Origin: an uncultured Microbacterium sp.
GTDB lineage: Bacteria > Actinomycetota > Actinomycetes > Actinomycetales > Microbacteriaceae
Direction: 5' to 3'
Length of the DNA stretch: 13,344 bases
NCBI GenBank assembly: GCA_947647645.1
Contig: CANSLE010000037.1
Coordinates: 1 to 13,344, forward strand
Notes under the pieces: generated by a model
Told to the model about the DNA's origin: nothing
Database searches by the model: none
What the model saw: only the letters and a program-made list of their open reading frames with translations
Translations under genes and position numbers: made by a program
Shown here: positions 1 through 5,971 of the stretch, piece after piece
Numbering within the stretch: the first letter of the stretch is position 1
Layout of the letters: each line of letters begins with the position of its first letter

Positions 1-2
1 CC

Positions 3-1622
3 GAAGACGTCGTCGCCCTCGTGACCGCCGCGGTCTCGGGCACGGCCGCACCCGTGGCGACGGCGGCCCCGTCGGCCGCCGACAACGCGCACCTCATCGA
101 CGGTCGTCCCGCGCGCATCGTGGCGGTCACTGCCTGCGCCACGGGCATCGCCCACACGTTCATGGCCGCTGACGCCCTCACCGCTCAGGGCGGCAAGGAC
201 GGCGTCGACCTCATCGTCGAGCCGCAGGGCTCGAGCGGATACAAGGCGCTCGACCCGAAGATCATCGAGGCGGCGGATGCCGTCATCTTCGCCGTCGACG
301 TCGACGTGCGCGAGCCGCAGCGCTTCGCGGGCAAGCCCGTCGTCCGTGCGAGCGTCAAGCGCGGCATCGAGGCGCCCGGCCAACTGGTCGCCGAGGCGAT
401 CGCCGCCGCGAAGAACCCGAACGCCGCGCGCGTCAGCGGTTCGGCGGCAGCGGCATCCACCGCCACGTCGGGTGCGGGGGAGTCGTACGGCGCGGGCATC
501 AAGCGGGCGCTGCTCACCGGTGTCAGCTACATGATCCCCTTCGTCGCCGGCGGCGGTCTGCTGATCGCTCTCGGCTTCCTCCTGGGCGGCTACACGATCG
601 CGTTCGACGTCGACAAGATCCTGGGGGCCTCGACGCTGTGGAACCTCGGCGACACCTCGCTGATCGTCTACCTCGGCGCCGTGCTGTTCAAGATCGGTGC
701 GCTGTCGTTCAGCTTCCTCGTCCCGGCCCTCGCCGGGTACATCGCGTACGGCATGGCTGATCGCCCCGGTATCGCGCCCGGTTTCGTCGCCGGTGCCGTG
801 GCCGGCTTCATGGGCGCCGGCTTCCTCGGTGGCATCGTCGGCGGTCTGCTCGCCGGTATCGCGGCCCGCTGGCTCAACAGCCTGGACGTTCCGCGGTGGC
901 TCCGCGGGCTCATGCCGGTGGTGATCATCCCGCTGCTCGGATCGATCTTCGCCTCGGGTCTCATGCTGCTCGTGCTCGGCGGGCCGATCGCGTGGCTCAC
1001 GAGGGTCCTCAACGACTGGCTGTCGGGCCTCACCGGCGCCGGCGTGATCATCCTCGGCGTCATCCTCGGGCTCATGATGTGCTTCGACCTCGGTGGCCCC
1101 GTCAACAAGGTGGCCTACGCCTTCGCGACCGGAAACCTGGCCGCCGGCATCGCCGGCGACGAGCGGTACCTGCAGATCATGGCGGCCGTCATGGCGGCTG
1201 GCATGGTGCCGCCGCTGGCGATGGCCCTGGCCTCCACCGTCATCGACCGCAAGCTCTTCACGGAGCCGGAGCGAGAGAACGGCAAGGCGGCCTGGCTCCT
1301 CGGTGCCGCGTTCATCTCCGAGGGCGCGATCCCGTTCGCCGCGGCCGACATCTTCCGGGTCATCCCCGCGATGATGCTCGGCGGCGCGGTCACCGGTGCC
1401 CTGTCGATGGCTTTCGCCGTGACCAGCAAGGCCCCCCACGGCGGTGTGTTCGTCTTCTTCGCGATCGAGAACTTCTGGTTGTGGCTGATCGCGATCGCCG
1501 CGGGCACGGTCGTATCGGCGTTCACCGTCGTCGCGCTCAAGCGCTTCGCTCGCCGTGGATCGGCCGTGAACGAGGGTATCTCCGGCCCGTCCGCGGTTTC
1601 TCCCGAGGCTGCGAACGCCTAG
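3..1622 (+). CDS. fruA: PTS fructose transporter subunit, IIB-IIC part (5' partial)
   Basis: Membrane permease of the phosphotransferase system that imports fructose while phosphorylating it. The frame is open from base 3 upstream of the GTG at 21, so the gene begins outside the window and probably carries an N-terminal IIA domain there. Counting from the GTG at 21, an Ala/Pro-rich linker (about 1-28) leads into a IIB domain with the phosphocysteine motif ACATGIAHTF (Cys39). A second linker (about 135-152) precedes the IIC domain (about 153-510), which has many hydrophobic helices and the family stretches GGPVNKVAYAF and TSKAPHGGVF. It ends 39 bases before ptsH, so the two are probably cotranscribed. 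The IIB and IIC motifs identify the fructose family firmly. Fructose as substrate is the usual one for this subfamily, but mannose-like sugars are not excluded. Confidence 0.93.
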   Translation, partial: EDVVALVTAAVSGTAAPVATAAPSAADNAHLIDGRPARIVAVTACATGIAHTFMAADALTAQGGKDGVDLIVEPQGSSGYKALDPKIIEAADAVIFAVDVDVREPQRFAGKPVVRASVKRGIEAPGQLVAEAIAAAKNPNAARVSGSAAAASTATSGAGESYGAGIKRALLTGVSYMIPFVAGGGLLIALGFLLGGYTIAFDVDKILGASTLWNLGDTSLIVYLGAVLFKIGALSFSFLVPALAGYIAYGMADRPGIAPGFVAGAVAGFMGAGFLGGIVGGLLAGIAARWLNSLDVPRWLRGLMPVVIIPLLGSIFASGLMLLVLGGPIAWLTRVLNDWLSGLTGAGVIILGVILGLMMCFDLGGPVNKVAYAFATGNLAAGIAGDERYLQIMAAVMAAGMVPPLAMALASTVIDRKLFTEPERENGKAAWLLGAAFISEGAIPFAAADIFRVIPAMMLGGAVTGALSMAFAVTSKAPHGGVFVFFAIENFWLWLIAIAAGTVVSAFTVVALKRFARRGSAVNEGISGPSAVSPEAANA

Positions 1623-1649
1623 TCTCGATGGAGATATCCAACACGATCC

Positions 1650-1656
1650 AAGGAGG
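1650..1656 (+). promoter_or_regulatory. Strong ribosome binding site of ptsH
   Basis: AAGGAGG lies 5 bases before the ATG at 1662. It is the closest match to the anti-Shine-Dalgarno sequence in the window. This fits the need for much more HPr than membrane permease from one transcript. Confidence 0.85.
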
Positions 1657-1661
1657 ATCCC

Positions 1662-1934
1662 ATGGCAGAACGCCAGGCCACCGTCGCCAGCAGCTCGGGT
1701 CTGCACGCGCGCCCCGCGAAGCTCTTCGTGCAGGCGGTGCAGCAGACCGGCGTCCCCGTGACGATCGCGGTCGCGGGCGGCCCTGACCTGAACGCCGGCA
1801 GCATCCTCACGCTGATGGGTCTCGGCGCCACACAGGGCACCGTCGTCACGCTCAAGGCCGAGGGCGAGGGTGCCGACGCGGCGCTCGACACGCTCGTCGC
1901 TTTCCTCGAGACGGATCACGACGCCGAGGCCTGA
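1662..1934 (+). CDS. ptsH: Phosphocarrier protein HPr
   Basis: Small cytosolic phosphocarrier that accepts phosphate from enzyme I on a histidine and passes it to the IIA domains of sugar permeases. The 90-residue product has the normal family length. The active-site motif GLHARPA places the phosphorylated His at residue 15. The second signature region, around AGSILTLMGLG, contains Ser47 at the place where Firmicutes HPr is phosphorylated by HPr kinase. Actinomycetes generally lack that kinase, so regulatory phosphorylation is not assumed. The start is fixed by the AAGGAGG site 5 bases upstream. It follows the fructose permease directly and is followed by a long hairpin, so it is probably the last gene of the fructose PTS operon. 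Confidence 0.96.
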   Translation: MAERQATVASSSGLHARPAKLFVQAVQQTGVPVTIAVAGGPDLNAGSILTLMGLGATQGTVVTLKAEGEGADAALDTLVAFLETDHDAEA

Positions 1935-1948
1935 TCGGACTCGGATAC

Positions 1949-1984
1949 ACGGATGCCGCGACCCGCTGGGGCCGCGGCATCCGT
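1949..1984. terminator. Hairpin between converging ptsH and MBL-fold gene
   Basis: A 12-bp perfect inverted repeat, ACGGATGCCGCG at 1949-1960 and its complement at 1973-1984, encloses a loop that can add CCC/GGG pairs (1962-1964 with 1969-1971). It lies exactly between two converging genes and could end transcription from both sides. There is no U-run, as is common for terminators in high-GC actinomycetes. The arms contain the heptamer GGATGCC, which is over-represented in this window. Confidence 0.7.
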
Positions 1985-1998
1985 CGTCTCCGGGGCGG

Positions 1999-2637
1999 TC
2001 AGATCTCGATCGTGTCGCCGGGCTCGAGTGCGGTGAAACGGCCGCCGCCCTGTTCGGTGGCCCACTGCAGGCGAGTGCGGTGCATGTCGAGTCCGATCCG
2101 TGACAGGGTCATGTCGTGCGTCGCGAACGCGTGCTCGGGAGCGACGGCGAGGACGAAGTCCATCGCCTCGCCGATCTTCAGCCACGGGGCGCCGACCGGA
2201 GCCGCCAGCAGACGCACGCGCACACCCTGCGGCGCCGCGTACGAGTCGCCCGGGTAGTAGAACTCGTCATCGACGAGGACACCCACGTTGTCGATGACCG
2301 GGATCGACTCGTGGATGACGGCGTGGCGTCCGCCGAAGAAGCGCAGCGTGAAGGGGCCCACGGTGAGGGTGTCACCGGGGGAGACGGCGATCGCGCCGAA
2401 CTCCGCGGCGGCAGTGGCCAGGCCGGCGGGTCCGTAGATCGGTACGCCCGGAGCATGCTCGCGGATGCGACGGAGGTGATCCGGCGTCCAGTGGTCGGGG
2501 TGCTCATGGGTGAGCACGACGGCCACGGTTCCGGCGAGATCCTCCAGGGGGAGGGTGAAAGAGCCGGGGTCGATGATGAGCTGGCTGCCCTCGCGCTCGA
2601 CGCGCAGGCAGGCGTGTTCGTGTTTCGTGACGCGCAT
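1999..2637 (-). CDS. Metallo-beta-lactamase-fold metal-dependent hydrolase
   Basis: Predicted cytosolic hydrolase of the metallo-beta-lactamase superfamily, 212 residues, in the branch of short single-domain proteins resembling UPF0173 and UlaG-like enzymes. Metal-ligand motifs appear in order: HEHPDH at 44-49, His105 in GGRHAVIH, Asp131 in YPGDS, and His174 in ATHD. There is no signal peptide and no extra domain. The ATG at 2637 starts close to the first conserved strand; no strong Shine-Dalgarno sequence precedes it, so the start is probable rather than certain. The gene converges on ptsH and diverges from tRNA-Glu, so it seems to be transcribed alone. The substrate cannot be read from the sequence. 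The fold and metal site are secure; a role as true lactamase is unlikely. Confidence 0.88.
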   Translation of the reverse strand: MRVTKHEHACLRVEREGSQLIIDPGSFTLPLEDLAGTVAVVLTHEHPDHWTPDHLRRIREHAPGVPIYGPAGLATAAAEFGAIAVSPGDTLTVGPFTLRFFGGRHAVIHESIPVIDNVGVLVDDEFYYPGDSYAAPQGVRVRLLAAPVGAPWLKIGEAMDFVLAVAPEHAFATHDMTLSRIGLDMHRTRLQWATEQGGGRFTALEPGDTIEI

Positions 2638-2758
2638 GCCGCTCAGTCAACGCTTCCACGGAGGTCGAGGCAAGCGCCGCGCGTGTTCAGGCCCCGATTT
2701 GGCTACAGGTCGCCTGGCATGGAATCATCGAACGGTTGCTTACGCAGCAAAAAGGTAC

Positions 2759-2834
2759 GGCCCCATCGTATAGCGGCCTAGTACGCCGCCCTCTCACGGC
2801 GGTAACGCGGGTTCGAATCCCGCTGGGGTCACCA
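2759..2834 (+). tRNA. tRNA-Glu (anticodon CTC)
   Basis: Complete cloverleaf with encoded CCA. The acceptor stem GGCCCCA (2759-2765) pairs with TGGGGTC (2824-2830), with one G-T wobble at the second pair. The anticodon stem CCGCC/GGCGG (2786-2790 and 2798-2802) holds loop CTCTCAC, with anticodon CTC at 2793-2795 reading the Glu codon GAG. The T arm has GCGGG/CCCGC around TTCGAAT. The discriminator is A2831, followed by CCA at 2832-2834. GAG is the dominant Glu codon of this GC-rich genome. No integrase or att repeat is visible next to it. Confidence 0.97.
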
Positions 2835-2837
2835 CAG

Positions 2838-2869
2838 CAGAAGCCCGGTCCACACGGACCGGGCTTCTG
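2838..2869 (+). terminator. Terminator of tRNA-Glu
   Basis: A 14-bp perfect stem (2838-2851 with 2856-2869), GC-rich in the centre, closes a 4-base loop ACAC only 3 bases after the tRNA CCA end. A short T-containing stretch (GTGCTTTC) follows. It is the clearest terminator in the window. Confidence 0.9.
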
Positions 2870-2895
2870 TGCTTTCCGCCCCCTGCGCTGCGAGG

Positions 2896-2910
2896 CCCCC
2901 GGTTCGGGGG
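2896..2910 (-). terminator. Possible terminator of the sigma/DUF4349 operon
   Basis: A short GC hairpin (CCCCC at 2896-2900 with GGGGG at 2906-2910, possibly one more pair inside) lies 12 bases beyond the DUF4349 stop codon on the minus strand. It has no U-run. Minus-strand transcripts would also meet the stronger tRNA terminator stem at 2838-2869. Confidence 0.45.
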
Positions 2911-2922
2911 AGGGGAAGGGGG

Positions 2923-4044
2923 TCAGGATGCCGAGGTGGGAGCGCGCCTCGCGGCGCGGCGACGGCGTAGGCGGACGATGACGACCACGACGGCGGTGAT
3001 GACGGCGGCGACGCCGAGCCAGGGCAGCAAGAACCCGATCGCGATCACGAGGCCGTTGAGCGTCCCGATCAGTCCGTTCCATCCCGCCGTGATGCCGTCA
3101 CCGAACCCGGCGGGGTCGGCGGTCACCGCGGGGGACGGCCCCGAGAGCGCGACGGTCAGCGTCGACAGGGCGACCTGCGACTCGGTCCACGACAGCTGTT
3201 GACGCAGCGAGTCGAGCTCCGACTGGCGAGCCGAGAGGGCGGATTCGGCGGCGATGAGATCTGCCGTGGACGCCGACTGCTTCATGAGGTCGGTCAACCG
3301 CGCGACGGAAGTCTCCAGGGCGGCGACACGGGCCCGAAGATCGAGGGTCTGGGTCGTGACATCCCGCCGGTCGGTCTGAGAGGCCGTGACGGTGCCGAGC
3401 GCGGACAGCCCGTTCACGACCTGTGGCAGTTGGTCCGCGGGGACGCGGACCGTGATCCAGGCACTCGCCGGCACCGATGTCATCACGCGCGCGTCGGAGA
3501 GCGGCACGGCAGGCATCCCGGACGACGTTCCGATGCTCTGAGATTCGACGTAGCCGCCAGCGGCTGTGGCCGCCGCGGCGATCGCCTGGCCTGCGGATGC
3601 CGCGTCGTTCACCTCCACCGTGGCGGACGCGCTCACGGCGATCTCGCGATCACCCGTGGTCGCGGCACCGGCAGCACCGGTGGACATCGCGCCACCTGCG
3701 GCGGTGTCCACGCCCCTCATGCCGCCGGATCGGGCATCCGGAGCGAGGGGTGCCGCCCGCCCGCCCTCCAGCGACACGGCCGGGAGGGAAGCGGAGGACG
3801 CCCCGGACGAGCTTCCGAGCCCGTTCACGATGGACGGTCCGATGATCGCGGCGACCGCGACCAGGGACGCCGCGGCGGCTCCGCCCATCCACACCCGTCC
3901 GCGGCGCACCGCCTTGACGCGCTCGCGCTCGGCCCGCTGCCACTGTCCGCCTCGTTCCTGGCTGATCTGCGCGAAGAGACGCTGCTCGACGGCATCCACG
4001 CGGTCATCGGTGAGGTCGGGCAGTGTGTTGTCTTGGGTGGTCAT
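2923..4044 (-). CDS. DUF4349 membrane protein, probable anti-sigma partner
   Basis: A 373-residue membrane protein with a cytosolic N-terminus (about 1-50, acidic then basic), a first membrane segment at about 53-75, and a long Ser/Ala/Gly-rich linker (76-135). A DUF4349-type domain follows (about 135-300) with a heptad-like helical stretch at 235-290, then a second membrane segment (about 330-358) and an Arg-rich cytosolic tail. The start ATG at 4044 overlaps the sigma factor stop as ATGA, which suggests translational coupling. An open frame continues upstream but is only the shadow of the sigma gene. Being coupled to an ECF sigma factor and having a cytosolic N-terminus before a membrane anchor suggests it holds or senses for that sigma factor. 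This role is inferred from context. No zinc-binding HxxxCxxC anti-sigma motif is present. Confidence 0.85.
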   Translation of the reverse strand: MTTQDNTLPDLTDDRVDAVEQRLFAQISQERGGQWQRAERERVKAVRRGRVWMGGAAAASLVAVAAIIGPSIVNGLGSSSGASSASLPAVSLEGGRAAPLAPDARSGGMRGVDTAAGGAMSTGAAGAATTGDREIAVSASATVEVNDAASAGQAIAAAATAAGGYVESQSIGTSSGMPAVPLSDARVMTSVPASAWITVRVPADQLPQVVNGLSALGTVTASQTDRRDVTTQTLDLRARVAALETSVARLTDLMKQSASTADLIAAESALSARQSELDSLRQQLSWTESQVALSTLTVALSGPSPAVTADPAGFGDGITAGWNGLIGTLNGLVIAIGFLLPWLGVAAVITAVVVVIVRLRRRRAARRAPTSAS

Positions 4045-4604
4045 GACCCCTCCGAGGCGATGGTGGTGCGCAGCGAGCTGCGAATGCGGGAGAGACGATT
4101 GCGGACGACGCCGTGCGTGACTCCGAGGTGGGCCGCGGCATCCCGGTAGCCGTAGCCCTCGCTGGCGCACAGCCGGAAGATCTCCTGGTCCAACGCGCTG
4201 AGTCCGGACAGCTCTGCCGTGATGCGCGCGGCGAGCTCGGCGTCGATGACCTGACGCTCCACGTCGACCGGGGCGGGAAGCGAGTCGTCGGCCGGTGCAC
4301 CCAGGTACGCCCGGTCGCGCTGCTGCCGCCGGATGCGGTTCGCCGCCTGGAAGCGACAGATCGTGACCAACCAGGGAAGCAGTGACTCGCTCTGCAGCTG
4401 CAGGCCGCCGAGCTTGCGCCACGCGACGAGGAACGTCTCCTGCGTGACGTCCTCGGCATCCGTCGTCGTGCCCACGAGCCCATGGGCGACCCAGTAGACG
4501 GCGCGGACGTGCGCGCGGTAGAGCGTGCGGAAGGCGAGGTCGCTGCCGCCGGCCGCGGCCGCGACCAGCTCCGCGTCGGAGTGCGGGCCGGGGTGCTCGG
4601 TCAT
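4041..4604 (-). CDS. ECF-type RNA polymerase sigma factor
   Basis: Alternative sigma factor of the extracytoplasmic-function class that would direct RNA polymerase to a small stress or envelope regulon. The 187-residue product has a sigma-70 region 2 (about 23-95, with DAEDVTQETFLVAWRKL at 49-65) and a region 4 helix-turn-helix (about 132-183, with YRDAAAHLGVTHGVVRNRLSRI). It has no sigma 1 or 3 domains, as expected for the class. I chose ATG 4604 because GAGGA lies 4 bases upstream. A GTG at 4625 in the same frame would add 7 residues and has no Shine-Dalgarno sequence, but it could be a leaderless start. It is first in a two-gene operon with the DUF4349 membrane protein and is divergent from terC. 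Target promoters are unknown. Confidence 0.93.
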   Translation of the reverse strand: MTEHPGPHSDAELVAAAAGGSDLAFRTLYRAHVRAVYWVAHGLVGTTTDAEDVTQETFLVAWRKLGGLQLQSESLLPWLVTICRFQAANRIRRQQRDRAYLGAPADDSLPAPVDVERQVIDAELAARITAELSGLSALDQEIFRLCASEGYGYRDAAAHLGVTHGVVRNRLSRIRSSLRTTIASEGS

Positions 4605-4656
4605 GGTGTCCTCATCGTCTCTCACCCGGTCAGTGTCGGCCGGCGGGCGATCGTCT

Positions 4657-4674
4657 CGGATGCCGCGGCATCCG
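4657..4674. repeat. 18-bp perfect palindrome in the sigma/terC divergent gap
   Basis: CGGATGCCGCGGCATCCG is a perfect palindrome centred between 4665 and 4666. It lies 53 bases upstream of the sigma start and 10 bases before the terC -10 element, so it covers the place where a -35 box would be. It could be an operator for a dimeric regulator, a hairpin in the sigma-operon leader, or an example of the genome-frequent GGATGCC motif. It does not resemble the known DtxR or MntR operators. Confidence 0.6.
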
Positions 4675-4683
4675 TCGAGCCGG

Positions 4684-4689
4684 TATCGT
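4684..4689 (+). promoter_or_regulatory. -10 element of terC
   Basis: TATCGT fits the TANNNT pattern of actinomycete -10 boxes. A transcript starting about 7 bases downstream (near 4696) would begin directly at the first base-paired strand of the riboswitch at 4698. That agreement is the main support. No TTGACA-like -35 is visible; the palindrome at 4657-4674 occupies that position. Confidence 0.55.
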
Positions 4690-4697
4690 GGTCGCTG

Positions 4698-4796
4698 CGA
4701 GAGGGAGTATCCCGTTCTCGCGCGTCCGTCATCACGGGCCCGTCGTCGGGACCCCGGGCGCGCGCCGCAGCCAGGCTAGCGGGGGAGAGACTTTCG
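4698..4796 (+). promoter_or_regulatory. yybP-ykoY manganese riboswitch
   Basis: Leader RNA predicted to bind Mn2+ and control terC. It folds by hand into the class architecture. P1.1 is CGAGAG (4698-4703) with CUUUCG (4791-4796). The L1 loop has the invariant GGAGUA (4704-4709) facing GAGA (4787-4790). P1.2 is UCCC (4710-4713) with GGGA (4783-4786). P3.1 is CGCGCGU (4719-4725) with GCGCGCG (4758-4764). The L3 loop contains CGUCA (4727-4731) facing CCGG (4754-4757). P3.2 is a hairpin at 4736-4754. A last hairpin, CCGC/GCGG (4765-4768 with 4779-4782), is in the place of P4. The usual small P2 is missing or very short. Family knowledge (Mn2+ bound between L1 and L3, gene types MntP and TerC) matches the downstream gene. 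A covariance-model search was not possible here. Confidence 0.85.
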
Positions 4797-4819
4797 ACGT
4801 GTCGTCATCCCTCGAAAGG
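4791..4819 (+). promoter_or_regulatory. Expression platform and ribosome binding site of terC
   Basis: The P1 3' strand, CUUUCGA (4791-4797), is perfectly complementary to UCGAAAG (4812-4818), which contains most of the Shine-Dalgarno sequence GAAAGG (4814-4819), 5 bases before the terC ATG. The two pairings exclude each other. Metal-free RNA could hide the ribosome site, while Mn2+-stabilised P1 would free it. This predicts a translational ON switch, inferred from complementarity alone. Confidence 0.7.
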
Positions 4820-4824
4820 CCTGC

Positions 4825-5823
4825 ATGGACCTCCCCGTCTGGTTCGAGATCGGCTCCCTCGTGGTGCTGGTGCTCATCCTCGTCGTCGATCTCGCGCTGA
4901 TCGCCAAGCGACCGCACATCCCGTCGCCGAAGGAGTCGAGCCTGTGGGTCGTCTTCTACGTCGCGCTCGCCCTCGTGTTCGCGGCGCTCATGTGGTTCTT
5001 CGCCGGCGGCGAGTACGCCGGCCAGTTCGTGGCCGGCTGGCTCACCGAGTACAGCCTGTCGATCGACAACCTGTTCGTCTTCGTGCTGATCATGAGCCAG
5101 TTCTCGGTTCCTCGCCGCTACCAGCAGAAAGTGCTGATGGTGGGCATTATCATCGCCCTCGTGCTCCGCGGGCTCTTCATCCTCGCGGGTGCGGCGATCA
5201 TCGAGCAGTTCAGCTGGGTGTTCTACATCTTCGGTGCGTTCCTCATCTATACCGCCTGGAAGCAGGCGTTCCCCGGCGGCGACCACGAGGACGAGATCAA
5301 GAAGGAGTCCTTCGTCGTACGCCTGCTGCGCCGCACGGTCGACATCAGCGACGACTACGACGGGGCCAAGGTGCGCACGGTGATCGACGGCAAGCGCATG
5401 TTCACCCCGATGATCATCGTCTTCGTCGCCATCGGCATGACCGATCTGCTCTTCGCGCTGGACTCGATCCCGGCGATCTTCGGCATCACCCAGAGTGCGT
5501 TCATCGTGTTCACCGCGAACATCTTCGCGCTCATGGGGCTGCGCCAGCTCTACTTCCTTCTCGGCGACCTCCTCGACCGCCTGAAGTATCTGCACTACGG
5601 CATCGCCTTCATCCTCGCGTTCATCGGCGTGAAGCTCATCGCCCACGCGATGCACCAGAACGAGCTGCCGTTCCTCAATGGCGGCGAGCACATCGAATGG
5701 GCGCCGGACATCTCCACCGGCATGTCGCTGGGGGTCATCGTGCTGTCGATGGTGGTCGCGACGGGGGCGAGTCTCGTCGCGGCGCGGAGGGAGCGGCGCG
5801 CAGGCGCCGTCGAGGGCCGCTGA
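4825..5823 (+). CDS. TerC-family integral membrane protein, probable manganese handling
   Basis: Polytopic membrane protein of the TerC family, whose characterised members (Alx, MeeF, MeeY) export Mn2+ or supply it to secreted metalloproteins. The 332 residues form about eight to nine hydrophobic segments. The conserved charged membrane motifs SLSIDNLFVF (Asp81) and MTDLLFALDSIPAIFG (Asp207 and Asp213) are present and probably line the metal path. A cytosolic loop at about 150-190 is rich in charged residues, and the C-terminus is basic. The ATG at 4825 has GAAAGG 5 bases upstream. The leader holds a yybP-ykoY riboswitch, which favours manganese rather than tellurite as the physiological substrate. 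No other ter genes are nearby. It diverges from the sigma factor and is transcribed alone or reads on into the leu region. Confidence 0.93.
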   Translation: MDLPVWFEIGSLVVLVLILVVDLALIAKRPHIPSPKESSLWVVFYVALALVFAALMWFFAGGEYAGQFVAGWLTEYSLSIDNLFVFVLIMSQFSVPRRYQQKVLMVGIIIALVLRGLFILAGAAIIEQFSWVFYIFGAFLIYTAWKQAFPGGDHEDEIKKESFVVRLLRRTVDISDDYDGAKVRTVIDGKRMFTPMIIVFVAIGMTDLLFALDSIPAIFGITQSAFIVFTANIFALMGLRQLYFLLGDLLDRLKYLHYGIAFILAFIGVKLIAHAMHQNELPFLNGGEHIEWAPDISTGMSLGVIVLSMVVATGASLVAARRERRAGAVEGR

Positions 5824-5847
5824 CGCCGACGCCGGGACGCGCGGTGG

Positions 5848-5853
5848 TAGTCT
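5848..5853 (+). promoter_or_regulatory. -10 element of the leuL-leuCD operon
   Basis: TAGTCT fits TANNNT and lies exactly 6 bases before the GTG of the leader peptide at 5860. The transcript would therefore begin at or next to that codon, giving a leaderless leader peptide. No convincing -35 box was found in 5820-5832. Confidence 0.6.
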
Positions 5854-5859
5854 GGGGCC

Positions 5860-5910
5860 GTGCGGATCGCTCGCCTTCTCCTTAGCGGCCGCGACGAGAC
5901 CTCGTTCTGA
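5860..5910 (+). CDS. leuL: Leucine leader peptide of the leuCD attenuator
   Basis: A 16-residue frame, GTG to TGA, reading MRIARLLLSGRDETSF. Codons 6-8 are three consecutive Leu codons, CTT CTC CTT (5875-5883). CTT is seldom used in the GC-rich neighbouring genes, so a leucine shortage should stall a ribosome here. It lies 61 bases before leuC, and the -10 element at 5848-5853 implies that translation starts at the mRNA 5' end. Downstream RNA can form an 11-bp hairpin whose 5' arm overlaps codons 10-14. All this is the pattern of classical amino-acid attenuation, known for leucine operons in actinomycetes and enterobacteria. The peptide is too short to be judged by homology; its position, Leu run and structure are the evidence. 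Confidence 0.8.
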   Translation: MRIARLLLSGRDETSF

Positions 5911-5966
5911 GCCCTCTCTCGTCGCGGAGTCCGTCGCGGGCTTGATCCCCTTATCTGGAGAACGAG
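5889..5966 (+). promoter_or_regulatory. Attenuator structure upstream of leuC
   Basis: CCGCGACGAGA (5889-5899) pairs perfectly with TCTCGTCGCGG (5917-5927), an 11-bp stem with a 17-base loop. The 5' arm can alternatively pair with CGTCGCGG at 5932-5939 (8 bp). The loop carries CTCGTTCT (5901-5908), complementary to AGAACGAG (5959-5966) at the leuC ribosome site, so a pseudoknot is possible. A ribosome stalled at the Leu codons would cover the 5' arm. There is no U-run, so translational or Rho-dependent control is more likely than intrinsic termination. Confidence 0.6.
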
Positions 5967-5971
5967 ACAGC

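Noticed and set aside
2699..2728. Promoter for tRNA-Glu (TTGGCT, 18 bases, AATCAT)
   Set aside because: The match is too weak in both boxes to annotate; a tRNA promoter must lie in 2638-2758, but I cannot place it with confidence.
2759..2834. tRNA-Glu as an integration site for a mobile element
   Set aside because: No integrase, no repeat of the tRNA 3' end in the window, and ordinary housekeeping genes on both sides.
2923..4422. A 499-codon open frame on the minus strand covering the DUF4349 gene and more
   Set aside because: The first 126 codons lie inside the sigma-factor gene in another frame and have Arg/Ala/Pro-rich shadow composition. The true start is ATG 4044, overlapping the sigma stop as ATGA.
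4825..5823. TerC as part of a tellurite-resistance or phage-defence ter operon
   Set aside because: No other ter genes (terB, terD, terZ) are adjacent, and the manganese riboswitch points to metal homeostasis.
5678..5971. N-terminal extension of leuC into terC
   Set aside because: The upstream codons overlap terC and the leader region and have no LeuC similarity; the conserved N-terminus begins at 5972.
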